DNA of 33,164 nt from Pseudomonas paralcaligenes (GTDB lineage Bacteria > Pseudomonadota > Gammaproteobacteria > Pseudomonadales > Pseudomonadaceae): assembly GCF_019655855.1 (NCBI RefSeq), contig NZ_BPFX01000018.1:1-33164 (forward strand), in the 5' to 3' direction. A program made the position numbers and the translations under genes. Positions 31,001-33,164 of the stretch are shown one piece after another. How positions within the stretch are numbered: position 1 is the stretch's first letter; each line of letters begins with the position of its first letter. The notes under the pieces were generated by a model. That model ran no database searches, was not told where the DNA came from, and worked only from the letters and a program-made list of their open reading frames with translations.

Positions 31001-33164
31001 CGCTGGTTGCCACGAAGCGCCCGAGTGCCTTGTTGTACCAGCCCGGCGAGACGATCTGTACCTGCCGACCCGCGGCATCGTATCGATAGGCGGTCGTGCG
31101 GGCTTGCGTCATGTTATCGCTGGCGGCTGGAGCATTCAGCGCGCTGCGCAGTCGCCCCTCGGTGCGGCCGATGACATTGCCCAGGGCGTCGTAGTTGATG
31201 CTGGTTACGACGAGGTAGTTTCTTATCTCTTGGAAGGCCCCGCTGGCGGTCAGGCTGGCAATGCCGACGACTGGCGAAATCTCTTCGGTCAGGCGTCCGA
31301 CGGAGTCGTATTTGTAGTTCCAGACATGCCCGTTCTTGTTGGTCAGGGTGATGCGGTTGCCCAGCGTGTCGTAGGTGTATCGTTCTTGCAGGCCCATGGC
31401 ATCGGTGGCACTCAGGGTGCGACCGACGGCGTCATATGTGTAGGTGGTGGTGCGTGCCTGAGCACCCGCTGCAGTCAATGCCGTCCTTATGCTTGCTTCG
31501 GTTTTCGGGGTACTGGCCGCGAGCGCCTTGTCATACTGCTTGAGCTGGCTGACCCGACCGGAAGCGTCATAGATCGTTTCGCTGACCTGGTTCAGCGCAT
31601 CCATGCTGTAGCGGATGCGCCCCTGGGCGTCGTAAACCATATGGGTGGTGCGAGCCAGGCTCAGATCATCGACACCACCGATGGCGCCTCGCAAGACGCC
31701 CTCGGTACGGCTAAGGATGTTCCCTGCATTGTCGTAGGTGTACTTGGTGACCAGATGGCGGATGTAGTAGCTGGTATTGCCATTGGCATCGACCCCGACT
31801 GCCACGGAGACCTGGGGCGATATCTCCTCGGTGAGTCGGTTGAGGCTGTCGTAGTTGTAGGTCCAGATGTCGCCTTTCTTGTTGATCAGGGTCTTGCGGT
31901 TGCCCGCGGCGTCGTAGGTGTAGCGTTCCCTGTTCCCCAGCGCGTCGGTGGTACTGATCATCCGCCCGGCACTGTCGTAGGCGTAGAGCGTCTTGTAGCT
32001 GGTGCTGGCATTGAGCACCTGGATCTTCTGCTCGATCTGGTCGTTGGCGTTGTAGACGTAGCGCGTGGTCAGGTTCAGGCCATCCGGGTCCACGTACTCT
32101 GCAACCCGGCGGCCCAGGTGGTCGAACTCGTAGCGGGTGACCTGCTGGCGGGGGGAGGCCACGGTGCCGCGGCTGACCTCCAGCTGGCGGCCCAGGCCGT
32201 CATAGCTGTAGGTGGTGGTGAGGCCCAGTCCGTTCGGGTCCTGGGTGATCCTGGTCACCTGGTCCACGCAGTCATAGCCGTACTCGGTGACGCGCTGGGT
32301 TGCGGTGCCTGCCGCTTCGGTGACCCGCATCTTGCGGCCCATGCCATCGTAGTCATAGCGGGTGATCACGTTCAGCGCATCGGTCACCGTCAGGGTGCGC
32401 CCGGTGACGTCATAGGAGTAACGGGTGATGTTGCCGCCGGCATCCATGGTGCTGGTCTTGAAGCCGCTCTTCGCGTCATAGGCGTTATGGGTCGTCTGGC
32501 CCAGAGCGTTGGTGCTGGACAGCAGCTGCCCATCCTTGTTGTAGCTGTAGGTGGTGGTGTTGCCGTTGCCGTCCCGGATGCTCAGCAGTTCGTCGTGGCG
32601 GTTGCGGATGCTCACGACCTGCACGCCGCCCGGCAGGGTCTGGGTCAGGGTGCGGTTGACGTCATCGTAGACATAGCTGGTGACGCGGCCCAGCGCATCG
32701 GTCTGGGCGAGCATGCGGCCAAAGGCGTCGTATTCGACGGTCTGGCTCTGGTTCAGCGGATCACGGCTGACCACCACGCGTCCGCCATTGTCGTAGCGCA
32801 GGGTGCTGGTCAGGCCGCGCCCGTCGGTGCGGGCGATGACACGGCCAAAGGCGTCGTACTGGGTGGCCGTGCTGCGATCCAGGCCCGCCACATCCTCGAG
32901 TTGGCGGATCAGTTCGCCGCGCTTGTTGTAGCTGAAGTAGGTGATGACGGATTCCGGCCGGAAGTCGTCGCCTGTGATGTCGCGGGTGATGCTGGTCTGC
33001 TGACCATAGCGGTTGTAGCCGTAGGTGGTGCCGTATCCCAGCGCATTGATGCTACTGATCAACCGGCCACCCCGGTCATAGTCGAAGCGGGTGGTGCTGT
33101 TGGCGACGTTGCTGCGTATGGTCTGGGTCAGCGCCGACAGCGGTGTGGTCAGCAGGCCGCCGGT
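25032..33164 (-). CDS. Giant YD-repeat (Rhs-type) polymorphic toxin, N-terminus outside window
   Basis: Open to the right edge; 2710 residues are visible and the N-terminus with any secretion or delivery domain is missing. About 1,960 residues (27,280-33,164) are tandem YD repeats (for example YDALGRVTYDIDAMGGVISYGYDALGNQTSL), which form a shell around the toxin in Rhs/Tc proteins. Then come a LysM domain (26,979-27,121), a KPKKKK stretch, a hydrophobic segment (SIVMVVVAVVVTYITAGYLA), a Gly/Ala-rich linker (26,620-26,770), a mixed pretoxin region, and a C-terminal module (about 25,035-25,455) with ParB/Srx-like features. I see no typical RHS core DPxGL signature. GC falls towards the C-terminus. 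The stop overlaps the immunity gene start. Likely role: contact-dependent or secreted inter-bacterial toxin. Confidence 0.88.
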   Translation of the reverse strand, partial: TGGLLTTPLSALTQTIRSNVANSTTRFDYDRGGRLISSINALGYGTTYGYNRYGQQTSITRDITGDDFRPESVITYFSYNKRGELIRQLEDVAGLDRSTATQYDAFGRVIARTDGRGLTSTLRYDNGGRVVVSRDPLNQSQTVEYDAFGRMLAQTDALGRVTSYVYDDVNRTLTQTLPGGVQVVSIRNRHDELLSIRDGNGNTTTYSYNKDGQLLSSTNALGQTTHNAYDAKSGFKTSTMDAGGNITRYSYDVTGRTLTVTDALNVITRYDYDGMGRKMRVTEAAGTATQRVTEYGYDCVDQVTRITQDPNGLGLTTTYSYDGLGRQLEVSRGTVASPRQQVTRYEFDHLGRRVAEYVDPDGLNLTTRYVYNANDQIEQKIQVLNASTSYKTLYAYDSAGRMISTTDALGNRERYTYDAAGNRKTLINKKGDIWTYNYDSLNRLTEEISPQVSVAVGVDANGNTSYYIRHLVTKYTYDNAGNILSRTEGVLRGAIGGVDDLSLARTTHMVYDAQGRIRYSMDALNQVSETIYDASGRVSQLKQYDKALAASTPKTEASIRTALTAAGAQARTTTYTYDAVGRTLSATDAMGLQERYTYDTLGNRITLTNKNGHVWNYKYDSVGRLTEEISPVVGIASLTASGAFQEIRNYLVVTSINYDALGNVIGRTEGRLRSALNAPAASDNMTQARTTAYRYDAAGRQVQIVSPGWYNKALGRFVATSDNTNDTLQIVTKVEYDALGNAISNRVQVNNTGQAANDLVVSYKKYDALGRVTYDIDAMGGVISYGYDALGNQTSLTRHANGIDGSDISRLQRDASQDRTITTSYDALGRKTEVRQPKSDHYLFKQPGLTSGFYSLTPTTQYRYNPFGELVKETLLGVFTNGTTMMRGVETTYYYDNAGRQVGSVDARGYYTRLEYDACGNVTRKIEYNTALSKWNEVNQPAAPASQPANRTTRFVYDAMGRMTQTINENVQYWIAQDGVREVTSGSITSNTLSYDGVGNILTSTDALGAVTTNTYDALGHLTKITLPQTTVAAAGQLNPYAVDTVTASPVSGYAYNAFGQVVLNVTEAGTDANGRVQAGGTRFHITQYDSAGNAIMQMEPNGSNLYFKVDAAGRRIEEKREIDVTTEAFTTVFGTNMSMKHTIRRTYEYDKLGQQTTAIDWYNVYNIFTPTLTASRSTVTYNRFGEITEKRINGALQEKINYDLNGRAVNRVTAQTGIEHFAYDVNGKLTYAAQYGNLTDASDDRITYYLNDQLGRNIEQHLPAFEANISGNPLQNKLPENAPKVTPVIRQAFDRWGNLTSRTDAKGYTTAYQYDYGNRLITETGPNVTVYRENGTAYVASIRKKYGYDSTGNLIAEQDIAISTAGNITVLRTRYHLYNSGNLVWEIDGVGASRFYIYDAYGNRVGSKDAVGNTLFNTYDAMDRLINHGIVRNNVAVILQTNKYDQAGRLYAEISGTTEIAETLLNVADSYDGKSYMSGVAGNTRYTLYDERSNITWTRTESGVNTQFQYDISNRKTAEIDAIGNTKTWTYAAGDFSQLVGYKNWGNHQYTYIYNAFGQLEKEQFLGGPDKTYHYFANGLLKFVIEGTPQDWEVTGNEYDLNENKTLEFNSSITGYGTPSMSGSSLETRYQYDSLNRLQAVSMPAGNQHVGHHDVLTTSARLDSLTYYYDEFGNRRRVTMDTTDQVGKRTQLDNWFKYDLEGRVLINDGYLNSRGQIVAGAVNGQGKGQAYGYNAIGQRVSSEEFVGSINFFGHPSNEYVLKNYTYNDLGSLLTTTKRASIRNAQTGPDTSDGSMLGDATLIFSASYDARNNRVFQEDVNGSERTRTTYTYRGDGKLNNQLVDRWNGSRWKPYQYTFFNENRLIGTDRVERDIMPGYNAIGLMVRYRYTVYDKNGDPAMWGENYTNYIAFDTWKEHRIQANVNRGTPGITTMEYGLRGDLLTAVSTGNTPFTRRYASDRNGQLIMRTDGNNASAQTYVMHNGNVLASIGNNSTPEIFDTISSVSPSEIERTPTNYVIVDGDTLQGIAQKIWGDSGMWYLIADANGLSANSELIRGTTLTIPNVAGSNSNNAGTFKAYDPSEVTGDLTPVAKYQPPKPKKKKSGGLGSIVMVVVAVVVTYITAGYLAPYFTSMAGGAGAGAAGAGAAGAGATGAAAGAGAAAGASATSLAAANAAAWTVGGAVGSVASQAAGMAMGAVDQFSWRQVAASGITAGVTAGAGSLWGNTAATAATGYAGSYAANKIAGLDASFSWSGMVASVLSSMATSAFAQSNMGRQLGMTSDNFKGNLTRGLIGSQASASIQRLMGQGGKLNYVSVAADAFGNAIGNGFIEVSLGGNFFGPKDEQLSRREIEKYKEELAIREATRTLDYENAKASVNWYRGEMSTDIDPYPQMLGDEAKAEWIFLKQQRDTENSFGLLKPLISAVEARIGAAEFGLANGVGAIVEPTIGIIGAGTAMLTDASTAVGFMEHLQEEWRYELRTDTGKGIANFFGSALAPALDKYEKAKSSLGDYGLEHGGAGWATALYTLPEAVISLIPYSRAGIQATKGAMLRSRSVNTVARSEFGFGLQSLDPTETGFTQSWVSYQKSGASYNFDSLVQSMKTNGWSGSPVDIVLMPDGVLTSIDNTRILAARQAGIKIQAHVRSFDEIITDQTRQASLRVGTSLPSTWGDAAILRINKAAQNDLKLNGGIENWSHRFPYGSIYDPKVVK
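25035..25455 (-). other. C-terminal toxin module, ParB/Srx-like
   Basis: The last roughly 140 residues of the YD-repeat protein read DPTETGFTQSWVSYQKSG, SYNFDSLVQSMKTNGWSGSPVDIVLMPDGVLTSIDNTRILAARQAGIKIQAHVRSFDE, then TWGDAAILRI and FPYGSIYDP near the end. The DIV-xMPDG-x-LTS-x-DNTR-x-x-AAR-x-AGI part matches the strand-helix pattern of ParB/sulfiredoxin-type domains, some of which serve as nuclease toxins in polymorphic toxin systems. Nuclease activity is inferred, not shown. Confidence 0.6.
26979..27121 (-). other. LysM domain within the YD-repeat protein
   Basis: NYVIVDGDTLQGIAQKIWGDSGMWYLIADANGLSANSELIRGTTLTIP is a complete LysM unit (V-x-x-GDTL...IA...WGD...NG-L...L-x-x-G-x-x-L-x-IP), about 47 residues. 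LysM binds N-acetylglucosamine in peptidoglycan or chitin. It sits where Rhs proteins normally carry their core-closing domain, between the YD repeats and the hydrophobic segment. Confidence 0.85.
31260..31930 (-). repeat. Higher-order duplicated YD module, period 181 residues
   Basis: RERYTYDAAGNRKTLINKKGDIWTYNYDSLNRLTEEISP (from 31930 down) recurs as QERYTYDTLGNRITLTNKNGHVWNYKYDSVGRLTEEISP (from 31389 down). The same encoded ERYTYD DNA starts at 31368 and 31911, a period of 543 bases. The flanking NxxxRTEGxLRxAxxxxxD...ARTT segments also recur. This is a duplication above the single YD-repeat level. Confidence 0.75.

Noticed and set aside
33030..33062. TTG at 33062 as the start of the YD-repeat protein
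   Set aside because: The frame continues to the window edge with YD-type sequence (TTRFDYDRGGRL), so the gene begins outside the window.
1..33164. CRISPR array
   Set aside because: The regular repeats at 27-33 kb are degenerate YD codons inside one open frame, and no spacer-separated identical repeats were seen.

Overview
The window looks like a Pseudomonas chromosome, most likely from the P. aeruginosa/alcaligenes/resinovorans side of the genus. It has high GC with strong G/C preference at third codon positions, Pseudomonas-type REP palindromes (GTGGGAGCGG...CCGCTCCCAC), two kinds of long intergenic palindrome (GTAGGGTGCGCC and GTAGGGCGGGT types), and small families typical of that genus (DUF3079, DUF3087, VF530). 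This is inferred from protein and repeat style, not from a marker gene. No rRNA, tRNA or CRISPR array was seen.

Region 1, about 1 to 22,850, is ordinary core-type chromosome of short, often divergent or convergent units. In order it holds: a chemoreceptor with its terminator; a secreted SGNH hydrolase; the RNA helicase HrpA, carrying a REP palindrome inside its reading frame, with a membrane diguanylate cyclase overlapping its stop; DUF3079; a beta-propeller membrane protein; DUF3087; a LysE exporter with an AraC regulator; VF530; a short signal peptidase I; a glycine-zipper protein; a 574-bp gene-free stretch of nested inverted repeats; a DxD glycosyltransferase; a ClpP-like periplasmic protein; a Nu-class GST; a HIT protein; an isochorismatase divergent from an FtrA-like regulator; small secreted proteins and a lipoprotein; an extracellular solute-binding protein; and a LysR regulator divergent from an AhpD-like protein.

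Region 2, about 22,850 to 24,118, is a scarred boundary. A 139-bp MITE-like element flanked by TTA sits at the 3' end of a LysE gene that has lost its 5' half. At the break a decayed REP-associated tyrosine transposase (RAYT, Y1 family) begins. GC falls sharply here.

Region 3, about 24,119 to 33,164, is an accessory polymorphic-toxin locus. It holds a very large YD-repeat (Rhs-type) protein running off the right edge, at least 2,710 residues, with a LysM domain, a hydrophobic segment, a Gly/Ala-rich linker and a ParB/Srx-like C-terminal module. Its stop codon overlaps the start of a SUKH (SMI1/KNR4) type immunity gene. The convergent neighbour, five bases away, is kptA, an RNA 2'-phosphotransferase. 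The toxin and immunity genes form one translationally coupled unit. Whether kptA belongs to it functionally is open. GC drops stepwise from the YD repeats to the toxin tip to the immunity gene, as expected for exchangeable toxin cassettes.
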